A DNA stretch of 64,000 bases, from contig NZ_CP094532.1 of assembly GCF_022811685.1 (NCBI RefSeq), forward strand, positions 1,451,501-1,515,500, given 5' to 3'. The stretch is from Chryseobacterium suipulveris. GTDB taxonomy: Bacteria; Bacteroidota; Bacteroidia; Flavobacteriales; Weeksellaceae. Under the pieces are notes generated by a model. It was not told where the DNA came from, made no database searches, and saw nothing but the letters and a program-made list of their open reading frames with translations. A program made the position numbers and the translations under genes. This document shows, in pieces, positions 17,529-28,463 of this stretch (position 1 is the stretch's first letter; each line of letters begins with the position of its first letter).

Positions 17529-18713
17529 TCAAACCTTTTCAAAAAAAGCGGTAGAACCTCCTATCCAAATCGCGTCCTTTTTATTGAAATCTACGTTAAC
17601 CATCGCTGCTTTGGTCATTCTTACAAGATGTTCCATCAGTTTTGGGCGTTCCTCGTTTTCTTTCCAAATGTACAGAAGGCGGATTTCAGCTTTGGAGAAT
17701 TCACCGTTCGGATCTTTGAAAAGTGGGGCATAGCTTACTTTTCTTTGAAGGATAAAGTTGTCTTTTTCGGTAATGGTATCAATATCTTCTTTGGTCGGAT
17801 TGAGATTGACGCCGCTTCCAGCAAAAGAAAACAATGGTTTCAAAACGAAATTTTCCAGATTTTCATCGGTAGGAAAATCGCTCACAAAATAACTTTTCGG
17901 AACAAATTCGTGTTTCAGTTTCGGGAGGATGAATTTTGAGATTTTGAAAAACCAGTTCGGGTGAGTAATCCACTTTACATCAAGCTCTTCACGAAAGTCG
18001 AATTCCATTTTCAAATCAGGAATCTGGTCCAGTTCGTCGAAGATGACGCGGTTATATATTCGTTTGATTTCCGTTAGTTTTCCGTTATTGTCATAAAACA
18101 GTTTCTTACCCTGTTTTTGGACTTTAGTAATACAAACCGGCTTTATTCTCAGTCTTTTTTCGGTGAGGTAAAAGTCGATGTTTGTTTTTTGCTTATCGGG
18201 AAAAATTTCGAGCAGCACTACATTCTCTGGATTTTCATTACCCACGATCAGATCCCTCAGTTCAGCATAATATGCGTCATCAGAAATCTGCGGCTTCATT
18301 TCGTTCAAGAAAGGATAAACTTTCATTAAAGAATTATGAAGCTCCTTCTGAAAACAGTACAAAGTTGGAAACGCCTGAAGTTCGATCAATTGGGGAACAA
18401 CTTCGCCTTTTTCGTTTTCACAGATTCCAAAATCGATCGTGAAAAAGTGGGGTTGTTTGGTGTCATTCGGAACATTGCAGTTTTCAGGAATGGCTTTGCT
18501 GAGCTCTTCCGGAGACATTTCTTTGATTTGAGAAATAATGCTTTCACACGCATCGTGAAGTTTTTTCCTGAACTCTTCCGTCAAGAAAATCGGACTTTCA
18601 GAAACCCTGAACAGTGGCTTGATTCCACCGGCATTTTCTAAAAGTTTCAGAACTTCCTTATATTTTTCTTCACTAAAATCAGCGTTGAACTGTTCTCTGT
18701 ATTTTGGAATCAT
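17529..18713 (-). CDS. ATP-grasp-like protein of the amidoligase cluster
   Basis: This 394-aa cytoplasmic protein is the last gene of the minus-strand ligase cluster. The middle contains FFTIDFGICENEKGEVVPQL and the C-terminal half has ATP-grasp features: NFVLKPLFSFAGSGVNL (about residues 283-299), the strand FILQRKVSYAPLF, and KAEIRLLYIWKEN before the final metal-binding segment. I read it as a divergent ATP-grasp ligase forming an amide bond via an acyl phosphate; its substrates are unknown. It lies 227 bp downstream of the glutamine amidotransferase gene, with a repeat between them. Confidence 0.7.
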   Translation of the reverse strand: MIPKYREQFNADFSEEKYKEVLKLLENAGGIKPLFRVSESPIFLTEEFRKKLHDACESIISQIKEMSPEELSKAIPENCNVPNDTKQPHFFTIDFGICENEKGEVVPQLIELQAFPTLYCFQKELHNSLMKVYPFLNEMKPQISDDAYYAELRDLIVGNENPENVVLLEIFPDKQKTNIDFYLTEKRLRIKPVCITKVQKQGKKLFYDNNGKLTEIKRIYNRVIFDELDQIPDLKMEFDFREELDVKWITHPNWFFKISKFILPKLKHEFVPKSYFVSDFPTDENLENFVLKPLFSFAGSGVNLNPTKEDIDTITEKDNFILQRKVSYAPLFKDPNGEFSKAEIRLLYIWKENEERPKLMEHLVRMTKAAMVNVDFNKKDAIWIGGSTAFFEKV

Positions 18714-18758
18714 TGGTTTATTTATAAAGAAAATTCTTTTGGAGTAATTTTTTTTTAG

Positions 18759-18912
18759 ATATGCTTTCCTTCGCTAACTCAGGATAAACTTCACCTCAGC
18801 ATGACAAATTAACGAACATTTTTCACGTCGTCGATAATATTGAAATTGCGCTATTTCGAAATCCATATCAATGTATTCTTGAACTATGTCGTGCTGAGGT
18901 TCTCGAAGCATA
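18759..18912. repeat. MITE-like inverted repeat
   Basis: The 227-bp gap between two cluster genes contains an element with inverted arms: ATGCTTTCCTTCGC near the left end, CTCGAAGCAT at the right, ACCTCAGCATGAC inside the left arm and GTCGTGCTGAGGT inside the right arm. Hairpins built on CATGCTGAGG are common dispersed repeats in Bacteroidota. No coding capacity is visible. Confidence 0.5.
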
Positions 18913-18940
18913 AAAATTAAGCTGAAATCCAAAACTTTTC

Positions 18941-19771
18941 TCACGCCATTTCGTATTCCTTCATAATCTGTTCGGCGGCATTGGCTAGAAATCTCGGCAG
19001 AATCTGTTGTTGCGTTAAGACGATCTTATCGGGATCGTCAATTCTGTCCACGGTTTCCAGGTATTTTTCAACCCCGAAGTTTTCAATCATGGCTTCACGG
19101 TTTTTGTCCTCTTTCAGATTTTCCAGCATTCCTTTCGGATCTGCTTCAGGATGGAACTGTGTTCCAAAAATTTCGTCAGAAAACCGAATCGCCATCACCG
19201 CTCTTTCTAAATGAATATGTGGGCGGACTTTTTCCAGTGCCACGATTTTCATTCCCATTTCGTCAAGCGTTTTCTGATTTGGCTCGATGAACTGGAACGC
19301 TCTGGAATCTACCGCATAAAACGGTTCAGGCAGGTTCTTCAGCAAGAAATCTTCTTCGCCGTCTTCTGTTTTATGGATTGGCATCACGCCGAAAGAGTAG
19401 GACTTCCTTTTGCAGATGTTGCCCAAATTCCAGTGGATACTTGCCATTTGGAAAGAATGGCAAATCAGGAAACAAAACTTTTTCTGTTCTGAGTTTTTGT
19501 TGTGGTTCCAGAGTGTATCAAGAAAATCGGCGAATTTCTGTTCCCATTCGTAACCCTCTCTGTGTGGATTTCCTGGACCGCCGGAAGAGATGAAAATATC
19601 AAAATCATCAACATTTGGAACCTCATTTTTGTAGCGCACATCAAAAACGGTGATCTCCACAGACTCACTCCAGGTTTCCTTGAACTGCTGAGAAATCTCC
19701 TTGATATTGCGCATTCCTTGGTTTGCTCTGTTGTTGTTCATATCGAGCAAAGCCAGTTTTATTACTTTCAT
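18941..19771 (-). CDS. Class I glutamine amidotransferase-like protein
   Basis: The 276-aa product has the class I glutamine amidotransferase fold: an oxyanion-type turn FISSGGPGNPH (about residues 60-70), the nucleophile Cys104 in FLICHSFQMA and the catalytic His in GTQFHPEADP (near residue 214). It is a stand-alone domain, so it may supply ammonia to a neighbouring ligase or hydrolyse a gamma-glutamyl amide. It lies between the GCS2 ligase gene (57 bp upstream) and an ATP-grasp gene. The role in the cluster is inferred from context. Confidence 0.8.
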   Translation of the reverse strand: MKVIKLALLDMNNNRANQGMRNIKEISQQFKETWSESVEITVFDVRYKNEVPNVDDFDIFISSGGPGNPHREGYEWEQKFADFLDTLWNHNKNSEQKKFCFLICHSFQMASIHWNLGNICKRKSYSFGVMPIHKTEDGEEDFLLKNLPEPFYAVDSRAFQFIEPNQKTLDEMGMKIVALEKVRPHIHLERAVMAIRFSDEIFGTQFHPEADPKGMLENLKEDKNREAMIENFGVEKYLETVDRIDDPDKIVLTQQQILPRFLANAAEQIMKEYEMA

Positions 19772-19828
19772 CTGATAAAAAATTGCGCTACAAAATTAAG
19801 AAATATTCAAAAAATCGATTTTTGAGCA

Positions 19829-20929
19829 TTAGCAAATTCCTTGTTCGGTCTCGGAAATCATATAGTCAACCACCGCTTTCAGATCGTGGGTCTTTTCAAA
19901 AACCGCCAACTGACGATCAGCTCCTGTTCCGTTTTTCATAATTTCCCAGGCGTATTCCACTTCCTGTCGGCTGTCTAATTCATCCACCACATCGTCGATA
20001 AAGCCCAGAAGTTCTTTAAGCAAATCCACATACGGAACACTGGTTTCCTTTCCAAAATCGATAAGGTTTGCGTGGATTCCGTCTTTCGAAGCTCGCCATT
20101 TATTCTCGTTCAACATCAATCGACGATAACTTCTGAAACTCATATTCTGCTGATGCAACTTGTAAATTTTCGCGGTCAGTGCCTGCATAATTGCGGCAAG
20201 GCAAACGGTTTCGTCAATTCTCAGCGGCATATCGCAAATCCTGAATTCTATCGTTGGATAGAACGGATGAACCCGCAAATCCCACCAGATTTTCTTGGCA
20301 TTGTCGATGGTGCCTGTTTTGATCATCAAATTTACATACGCGTCAAACTCCGCTGCAGAACTGAAATAACTCGGAATCCCCGTTCTTGGGAACTTCGCGA
20401 AGACTTCCTGTCGGTAAGATTTGAAACCTGTATTTCTGCCGATCCAGAAAGGCGAGTTGGTCGAAAGCGCATAAATGTGCGGCAGGAAATAGCGCATCAC
20501 GTTTTGGATTCTCACTCCTTCTTCACGATCAGGAATTCCAATATGTACGTGGAGTCCGAAAATTAAATTCGAACGCGCCACATCGCCCAAATCACTTACG
20601 ATTTTATCATAGCGGTCAGCTTTCGTAATCTGGTTGCTTTTCCAGTCAGAAAAAGGGTGGGTTCCTCCTCCCGAAACACGCAATCCGTTTTCGTGGGCTA
20701 CTTTGCAGAGCCGTTTCCGCAAGTCGGTCAATTCTATTTTTGCCTGTTTGATGTTTTGGCAAATTCCAGTCTCCATTTCCACGACGGATTCGTGCATCTC
20801 GTGTTTCAGATGCTCATGGAGCGTGGCTTTGCCGCCCTCGATAATTTTGGAGACGTGGGAGACCAAATCCCGACTTTCAATGTCGATGATCTGATATTCT
20901 TCCTCAACGCCGATGGTAAATCTGTGCAT
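19829..20929 (-). CDS. Carboxylate-amine ligase, GCS2 family
   Basis: This 366-aa enzyme belongs to the glutamate-cysteine ligase family 2 (YbdK-like). The opening FTIGVEEEYQIID carries the metal-binding acidic residues, LRVSGGGTHPFSDW lies near residue 84, and FGLHVHIGIPDR near residue 122. Characterised relatives join a glutamate gamma-carboxylate to an amine using ATP; the actual substrates here are unknown. It is the only non-ATP-grasp ligase in the cluster and is likely a committed step. Confidence 0.88.
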   Translation of the reverse strand: MHRFTIGVEEEYQIIDIESRDLVSHVSKIIEGGKATLHEHLKHEMHESVVEMETGICQNIKQAKIELTDLRKRLCKVAHENGLRVSGGGTHPFSDWKSNQITKADRYDKIVSDLGDVARSNLIFGLHVHIGIPDREEGVRIQNVMRYFLPHIYALSTNSPFWIGRNTGFKSYRQEVFAKFPRTGIPSYFSSAAEFDAYVNLMIKTGTIDNAKKIWWDLRVHPFYPTIEFRICDMPLRIDETVCLAAIMQALTAKIYKLHQQNMSFRSYRRLMLNENKWRASKDGIHANLIDFGKETSVPYVDLLKELLGFIDDVVDELDSRQEVEYAWEIMKNGTGADRQLAVFEKTHDLKAVVDYMISETEQGIC

Positions 20930-20943
20930 ATCTGTGTTTTTTT

Positions 20944-21019
20944 CAATGTATCAATGTGAAAATGTACCAATGTAATAATTTGATTGTTACATTGGTAAAT
21001 TGATAAATTGGTAAATTAT
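20944..21019. repeat. AATGTAAC-type octamer tract
   Basis: The 86-bp gap between two cluster genes is made of degenerate octamers (AATGTATC, AATGTACC, AATGTAAT), plus an inverted copy around TTGTTACATTGG. The same family occurs at 1160-1190 and 48371-48475. Confidence 0.5.
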
Positions 21020-21969
21020 TTAATGGAGTCCTTCACAAAGCTTCCCCAGGAAATGTTTGGTTTTCCTGGTACGTATTCCTTGGCTTTTTCAATGGCCAGT
21101 TTCGCGGCGTGCTCGATGATCCACGCAAAGTTTTCTTCACCCACGGAATTTCTGTCGGCATCCGGAGCTGGGTTACAGAAATCGATGGCGTAAGGAATTC
21201 CGTCTCTCACGGCAAATTCCACCGTGTTGAAATCATAACCTAATGCCTCGTTCATTTTGATCGTGTAGTCGTGAATGGTTTTCAACAGTTTTTCGCGTTC
21301 TGCTCCTTCAGTTTTGTGGGAAGTCGCATATCTCAAATGGTGAGGGTTTCTCGGTTCATACGGCATAATGTGGACGTACTTCTTGCCAAGACAGTACACT
21401 CTGTAATAATCTTCGAACACGATTTCTTCCTGAACCATCATCACCAATTGCTCAGTTTCGCCCAGTTTGTTCCAGAGATCTTCCGCATTTTCTACTCGGT
21501 AAACATTTCTCCAACCACCTCCGTCGTGCGGTTTCATATACGCAGGAAATCCGATGTAGTTGAAAATATAATCCCAGTCATGCGGAAACTTCAGGTTTCT
21601 GAAAGAAGTTTCGGTCGTGTTGGTCGGTCGGTCGTTGGAAGGAAGCAAAACCGTTTTCGGGAGCGGAATTCCGAGTTTGGTCATTAAGGCATTGTTAAAG
21701 AATTTCTCGTCCGCGCTCCACCAAAACGGATTGTTGATCACGTAGGTTCCGTTCAGCGCTGCATTTTTCAGATATGCCCTGTAAAAAGGTACATCCTGAG
21801 AAATTCGGTCGATAATCACGGCGTAACCGTAATCTACGCCTTGCTCCAACTTGTCAATCATTACGGGTTCAGCGGTCACTTCGCCATTTCCCAGTTCATT
21901 TACTTTTTTAATGAATTCCCATGGAAACGTGTCTTCCATACCGAAAAGAATTCCTACTTTTTTTGCCAT
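21016..21969 (-). CDS. ATP-grasp ligase (RimK/D-Ala-D-Ala ligase-like)
   Basis: A 317-aa ATP-grasp enzyme. The N-terminal half is a Rossmann-like preATP-grasp domain. The ATP-binding lysine region is GFPAYMKPHDGGGWRNVYRV (about residues 140-159), the second strand VMMVQEEIVFEDYYRVYCLG, and the metal-binding end VEFAVRDGIPYAIDFCNPAP near residues 254-273. The family forms amide bonds through an acyl phosphate. It is upstream of the GCS2 gene in the cluster and presumably performs another condensation on the same product. Confidence 0.82.
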   Translation of the reverse strand: MAKKVGILFGMEDTFPWEFIKKVNELGNGEVTAEPVMIDKLEQGVDYGYAVIIDRISQDVPFYRAYLKNAALNGTYVINNPFWWSADEKFFNNALMTKLGIPLPKTVLLPSNDRPTNTTETSFRNLKFPHDWDYIFNYIGFPAYMKPHDGGGWRNVYRVENAEDLWNKLGETEQLVMMVQEEIVFEDYYRVYCLGKKYVHIMPYEPRNPHHLRYATSHKTEGAEREKLLKTIHDYTIKMNEALGYDFNTVEFAVRDGIPYAIDFCNPAPDADRNSVGEENFAWIIEHAAKLAIEKAKEYVPGKPNISWGSFVKDSIK

Positions 21970-22020
21970 TACGTATTTATGTTTAAGGTTTTAAGTTTGA
22001 TGTTTGAAGTTTGAAGTTAT

Positions 22021-22110
22021 TTGAGGTTGTTTGAACTTGTTTGAGATTGTTTGATTTGGTTTGAGATAGTTTGAGGTTATTTGAGATTGTTTGATTTTGT
22101 TTGAAGTTGT
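22021..22110. repeat. Nine tandem decamers, left arm
   Basis: Nine consecutive 10-bp units follow one another without gaps, all starting TTGA, with consensus close to TTGAGATTGT. TTTGAAG heptamers precede them (about 21980-22018). The right arm at 22536-22577 carries the same units in inverted orientation. Confidence 0.8.
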
Positions 22111-22147
22111 CACTTTTTATATTTCTGTCCTTTGATTTCACACTTTT

Positions 22148-22501
22148 TCAAGTATTCGATGAAATTTTGAGTTTTACACTTAATGCGATATACCGTTCTT
22201 TAAGGTTTTTCAATTCTTCTTCGGAGATCATTTCCTGATCAAAAGCACGATAAAGTTGAGATCGCGTTTCTCCTGCAGATCCCTTGCTGATATACAGTGC
22301 CTGTTTAAATTCTGCATTTCCTTCCCGTTCAAATCCTTCAGCAATATTGTCCACCACAGAACCTGAAGATCCTTTGATCTGCATCTTCAGTTTCAAATCT
22401 CTCGAGAACTCGTTTCGTTCTGCTAACTTGCATACTTCCTTACAAAGTTGTCTGGAAATTTGCCAAATTTCTAAATCTTCAAATCGTTTAATGGTTGCCA
22501 T
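22148..22501 (-). CDS. Four-helix-bundle protein (S23/23S rRNA IVP-like family)
   Basis: The 117-aa product, from the start MATIKRFEDLEIWQ, has the family signature FEDLEIWQISRQLCKEVCKL, then GSSGSVVDNIAEGFERE and FLQ-type helices (EFKQALYISKGSAGETRSQL). These proteins are known from 23S rRNA intervening sequences and as the Avd accessory factor of diversity-generating retroelements; many stand alone. A longer upstream start is possible but lacks family conservation. It interrupts the ligase cluster and is bracketed by inverted decamer arrays, which suggests that gene and repeats arrived together. Confidence 0.85.
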   Translation of the reverse strand: MATIKRFEDLEIWQISRQLCKEVCKLAERNEFSRDLKLKMQIKGSSGSVVDNIAEGFEREGNAEFKQALYISKGSAGETRSQLYRAFDQEMISEEELKNLKERYIALSVKLKISSNT

Positions 22502-22535
22502 AATTAATAGTTTTATGATTAGTATTTCATCAACA

Positions 22536-22577
22536 AATTCAAATCTTTTCAAACAACCTCAAATCATTTCAAACAAT
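22536..22577. repeat. Inverted decamers, right arm
   Basis: About four 10-bp units read on the minus strand as TTGAAATGAT, TTGAGGTTGT, TTGAAAAGAT and a partial one. They mirror the left arm at 22021-22110 and end at the stop codon of the esterase gene. Confidence 0.7.
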
Positions 22578-23288
22578 TTAAAAAAATCGCCCGACAAAAA
22601 CAGGAAACATCATCCTCCAAAGCGGCCAGTCGTGGGAAATCCATTTCTGTTCGTCGTACCAGTGGTTGATTCCCTTTGAAGCGAGGATTCCCGCCATTTC
22701 ACGAGTTTGGTTCAGGCAGATGTCTTCATCGGATGTGCTCAAAACGATGTGCATGTGTTTGTATTTCCACGCTTCATCGTTACGAACAAATTCTCTGGGA
22801 CAGTTGAAATAGACCAACTCATTGCTGAAACCATCCATAAAATTCCTGATGGAAAAAGCTCCCGACAAGCAAAATAGGTGCGAAACCACGTCGGGAAACC
22901 TGAACGCGAAATTCGCAGCATGATATCCACCAAAACTCGCTCCTGCAACCGCAACACGGTGTTCAGAATGCAATTTCTGGATGTACGGGATGAATTCCTG
23001 AATCAAGAATTGCATATACAGCTCATAGTTCCTGATCCGCTGTTCCGGACTGATATTTTTATCGTAAAAACTGAACTTATCAATCGTTTCAATATTGTAA
23101 AGTTTCACCCGTCCCTGTTCCACAAACCAGTTGATGCTTTCGTTCAGCTTGAAGTCGTGGTTTTGGGTGTACTGTCCCTGCGAAGTGGGAAACATAATGA
23201 TCGGGTAACCGTAATGTCCGGTTACTTCCACTTTCAGCGAGATTCCCAAAATGTGGGAATAGTAGTCGGTGTGCTCTATTTGGGGCAT
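22578..23288 (-). CDS. Esterase-like alpha/beta hydrolase
   Basis: A 236-aa cytoplasmic alpha/beta hydrolase of the putative esterase (Fes/EstA-like) group. The nucleophile elbow is AVAGASFGGYHAANF (Ser near residue 118) and the catalytic His is probably in KWISHDWPLWRMMFP near the C-terminus. In the ligase cluster it could remove an ester or acyl group, or act as a thioesterase-like release enzyme. No signal peptide is seen. It follows the first ATP-grasp gene by 86 bp. Confidence 0.8.
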   Translation of the reverse strand: MPQIEHTDYYSHILGISLKVEVTGHYGYPIIMFPTSQGQYTQNHDFKLNESINWFVEQGRVKLYNIETIDKFSFYDKNISPEQRIRNYELYMQFLIQEFIPYIQKLHSEHRVAVAGASFGGYHAANFAFRFPDVVSHLFCLSGAFSIRNFMDGFSNELVYFNCPREFVRNDEAWKYKHMHIVLSTSDEDICLNQTREMAGILASKGINHWYDEQKWISHDWPLWRMMFPVFVGRFF

Positions 23289-23296
23289 AAGAAAAA

Positions 23297-23330
23297 TTTA
23301 AAGTTTGAGGTTTGAAGTTTGAGGTTTGAA
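23297..23330. repeat. TTTGAAG heptamer tract
   Basis: About four to five degenerate heptamers (TTTGAGG, TTTGAAG) fill part of the gap between esterase and ATP-grasp genes. Confidence 0.5.
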
Positions 23331-23374
23331 TGATGAAATTTATCGCTCATCATCTATCACCAATCACTCATATT

Positions 23375-24586
23375 TTAAGCGCTTGGCTTCGATTTCGGTG
23401 GCAGAATATTCAGGAATTTTTCATTGATTTTTATCGCTGCATTATCCAACAGTTCCTGTATTCGGTTTTTGTCATTCGATTTATAAACGATTCCGACGTG
23501 GTAATCGAGTGGAAGAAAACGAACCACTTCCTCGCATTTGAATTCCTCGTAATCGGGATTTTTGTCTTTTGCCAACGCAATGATCAACCCTGCAGAAAAT
23601 CCTGTGGGTTTGCCGATTTCATAAGGTGAATTTTTCAAAAGGGCGTTTTCGATTTTTGCCCATTCGCGCCAGATATTGATTCCGCTCGAAGCTTCCACCA
23701 AATCGGGAATATGCGCACCGCCAACTCTGGACGATGTTTCCAGGAAATACCATTTACCGTCGTCTTTTCCGCGAATGAATTCGGTATGGGTAGCTCCGTT
23801 TTTCAAACCGAAACTCGTGAGGACTTTTTTGTTGGCCGCTTCAAGCGCTTTGTATTCATCGGAATATCTACCCAAAGTTTTCGTACGGAAAACGCCGCCT
23901 TCGTGCGAAACCTGCATCGGTGGAGCAAGGTATTTTGAAGCTGAAGTGAAAACGATTTCGCTGTTGTAAACCAAACTGTCCACGTGGAAAACGTCACCAG
24001 GTTTGAAACTTTCCAGCAGAAATTTGTGGCGCTCTTCCTGGGTTTCCTCAATGGCTTGCCAAAGTTCTTCCGACGATTTTATTTTCTTAATTCCTGTTGC
24101 AGACGCTTCCGAACGAGGTTTCAAAACCCAAGGAGCGGGAACGGTTGAAATAAATTGATTTACCGCTTCATCATTAAAGACCGCCGAAAACTCGGGAACA
24201 TCAATTCCTGAATCTTTGGCTTTCTGCCTCATTGCGAGTTTGTCGCGGAAATAGCGGTGCGTAGTTTGTCCCATTCCGGGAATACGGAAGGTTTCGCGAA
24301 TCAGTGCCGCCTTCTCCACATCGTAATCGTCGAGCGCGACTACGGCGTCCACTTTTCGGGTCTTCATCAGGTAAGAAAAACCCTGCACCAAATGATCGAG
24401 ATTCCAAATCGAAGGTTCGGTTTCCTCCATATAAAAAGTCTCGTCAATCGCGTGCCACGGCCAGTTTTTATCACGAAGTTTCTCAGAGGTTACCAAGATG
24501 ACTTTATTGCCGAGTTTCTTCATCTCGTCCATAAAATCATATCCTTTATAATAACATGAAATGCAGACAATCGTTTTTTCCTCCAT
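23375..24586 (-). CDS. ATP-grasp ligase, first gene of the amidoligase cluster
   Basis: A 403-aa ATP-grasp enzyme. The N-terminal domain starts KTIVCISCYYKGYDFMDEMK. The ATP-binding Lys is in PWVLKPRSEASATGIKKI (about residues 172-189), the adenine-side strand in KFLLESFKPGDVFHVDSLVY, and the metal-binding end in FLETSSRVGGAHIPDLVEAS near residues 282-301. The general architecture resembles carboxylate-amine ligases of the PurK/BL00235 type. It is the first minus-strand gene of the cluster, after a 141-bp gap behind the aminopeptidase gene. Confidence 0.83.
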   Translation of the reverse strand: MEEKTIVCISCYYKGYDFMDEMKKLGNKVILVTSEKLRDKNWPWHAIDETFYMEETEPSIWNLDHLVQGFSYLMKTRKVDAVVALDDYDVEKAALIRETFRIPGMGQTTHRYFRDKLAMRQKAKDSGIDVPEFSAVFNDEAVNQFISTVPAPWVLKPRSEASATGIKKIKSSEELWQAIEETQEERHKFLLESFKPGDVFHVDSLVYNSEIVFTSASKYLAPPMQVSHEGGVFRTKTLGRYSDEYKALEAANKKVLTSFGLKNGATHTEFIRGKDDGKWYFLETSSRVGGAHIPDLVEASSGINIWREWAKIENALLKNSPYEIGKPTGFSAGLIIALAKDKNPDYEEFKCEEVVRFLPLDYHVGIVYKSNDKNRIQELLDNAAIKINEKFLNILPPKSKPSA

Positions 24587-24727
24587 ACATTGTTTCTTTA
24601 AAAATGATAAAGTTTCAAAAAAATTAACGGTTTATTATTAAATAATTAATATTGATTTTTACGAACCGTTCAATATTTGAAAAATCATATTCAATGATAC
24701 AGAGAATTTTTTTATTATGCTAATATT

Positions 24728-26146
24728 TTATGAAATATTTTCAAGGAAATCAACCAACAACTGAACTCCATATCCAGTCGCTCCCTTTTCCTTCATGTAC
24801 TGCACGTTTCCGAACGCAACACCCGCAATGTCGAGATGTGCCCAGTTCGGATGTCCCTCAATAAACTGTTCCAGAAATTTCCCTGCAACGATGCAGTCTC
24901 CGAAAGGTTTTGACGAAATATTTTTGAAATCTGCAACGTCAGATTTAAAGTCTTCTTCCCATACATCCCAAAGTGGAAGGTTCCACAATCGTTGGTTTGT
25001 TTTGTCTGCCGAAGTTTCCAGCGATTTCTTCAACGTATCATTGTTCGAAAAATAAGCGCCGCAAGTATAGCCGAACATGCGTACGGAACTTCCCGTCAAT
25101 GTTGCCAAGTCGATCAGCACGTCGGTTTTATAGTTTTTGGCGAGGTAGGAGAGTCCGTCAGCAAGTGTCATTCTTCCTTCTGCGTCGGTGTTCAGGATTT
25201 CGATGGTTTTCCCGTTGTAAGCGGTGATCACGTCGCTCGGAATATAGGAATCGTTAGAAACTGCATTGTCGGTAATTGGTAAAATCGCCACAATATTCAC
25301 AGGGAGTTTCTTCTCAGCTGCAGCGATTAAGGTTCCGATCACCGCGGTTGCTCCGCCCATATCGGATTTCATATAATGCAGATTTTCAGAGGGTTTAATG
25401 GAAATTCCGCCCGTGTCGAATAGCACACATTTGCCGACTAAACCAACAGTTTTCGCATTCTTCTTTCCGCAAATGTATTCGATGATGGTGAAAGCTGCGT
25501 CCTGTGAACTTCCCTGATTCACCGCGAGAAAAGCACCCAACCCAAGTTTCTCAGATTTCTTGCGATCGAATACCGACAGTTTGAAACCATATTTTTTGGA
25601 AATCTCTTTCAGGTATTCTGAAATCTGTGGAACGCGTTTAAAATTTTGCGGTTTGTTGAGCCATTCCATACAGTTGAACTGACCTTCGCAAATGGCGTTG
25701 GTTTCGGTTTCAATTTCCTTCAAAATTTTTGTTGAAACTTTATCTAAAATTAAATTGAACTTTTCATTTAGCACAGGATGTTCCGCTTTAAATGGATAGG
25801 AATAACTTCCTAAAAACAAACCTTTTATAATTTCGTATATCAATTCTACTTTAAGTTGGTTTATATTGGCCAAAGTTGCTGTTGGCTGAATCTTTTTTCT
25901 AAAATCATAGGAAAATTTAGAACAGATATTCTGCACTTCAAATGGCTTTGGATTTTCTCCCAAACCGATAAGATAATGCACAGAATCTTCTTCCATCAAA
26001 ACAAAGGTTTCATTTTTTTTTGCGGAAAAGTTATGTTCAAGGTTTTTTGCAAAATTTACTTTTTCCGTTGTCCAAATTTCTTCAGTAAAGAAGGAGAATT
26101 TTTGCGGAATCGTTTTGGTGGGTTTATTTGATAGGTTAATGTTCAT
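24728..26146 (-). CDS. Leucyl aminopeptidase family protein (M17)
   Basis: A 472-aa M17 aminopeptidase, removing N-terminal residues from peptides with two metal ions. The signature NTDAEGRMTLADGLSY is complete, and the metal-binding Lys/Asp segment reads VLFDTGGISIKPSENLHYMK with SDMGGATAV following. The C-terminal catalytic domain starts about residue 165; the N-terminal domain is divergent. It precedes the ligase cluster on the same strand, and a role in trimming its peptide products is possible but unproven. Confidence 0.92.
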   Translation of the reverse strand: MNINLSNKPTKTIPQKFSFFTEEIWTTEKVNFAKNLEHNFSAKKNETFVLMEEDSVHYLIGLGENPKPFEVQNICSKFSYDFRKKIQPTATLANINQLKVELIYEIIKGLFLGSYSYPFKAEHPVLNEKFNLILDKVSTKILKEIETETNAICEGQFNCMEWLNKPQNFKRVPQISEYLKEISKKYGFKLSVFDRKKSEKLGLGAFLAVNQGSSQDAAFTIIEYICGKKNAKTVGLVGKCVLFDTGGISIKPSENLHYMKSDMGGATAVIGTLIAAAEKKLPVNIVAILPITDNAVSNDSYIPSDVITAYNGKTIEILNTDAEGRMTLADGLSYLAKNYKTDVLIDLATLTGSSVRMFGYTCGAYFSNNDTLKKSLETSADKTNQRLWNLPLWDVWEEDFKSDVADFKNISSKPFGDCIVAGKFLEQFIEGHPNWAHLDIAGVAFGNVQYMKEKGATGYGVQLLVDFLENIS

Positions 26147-26149
26147 TAA

Positions 26150-26330
26150 GTTTAAAATTTGAAGTTTGAAGTTAGAGGTTTGAGATTTGTTTCAAGTTCC
26201 GGGTTTCCAGTTCCCAGTTTCATCCCACATTCGCAGGACAGAAGTTTAAAGTTTGAATTTCTATTGTTGTTTTTTTGTGCGTATTTTCTTTTATCTTTTT
26301 CCTTTTGTCTTTTATCTTTTATCTATTTTC
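26150..26330. repeat. Heptamer tract and pyrimidine-rich run
   Basis: Two groups of TTTGAAG-type heptamers (about 26152-26190 and 26240-26250) are followed by a TTTTATCTTTT-rich run to 26340. No gene is visible between ligA and the aminopeptidase. Confidence 0.45.
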
Positions 26331-28355
<2,025 letters not shown>

Positions 28356-28463
28356 TTACAAAAATACTAATTCTATAGAAACCACAAATTGACTATATCG
28401 TTTTAAGTAAAAACATATAAAATTAAATTTACTCCTAAATTTTAAAAGGGTTACATTTAAAAA

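Noticed and set aside
22021..22110. CRISPR array at the TTGA decamers
   Set aside because: Units are contiguous 10-mers without spacers.
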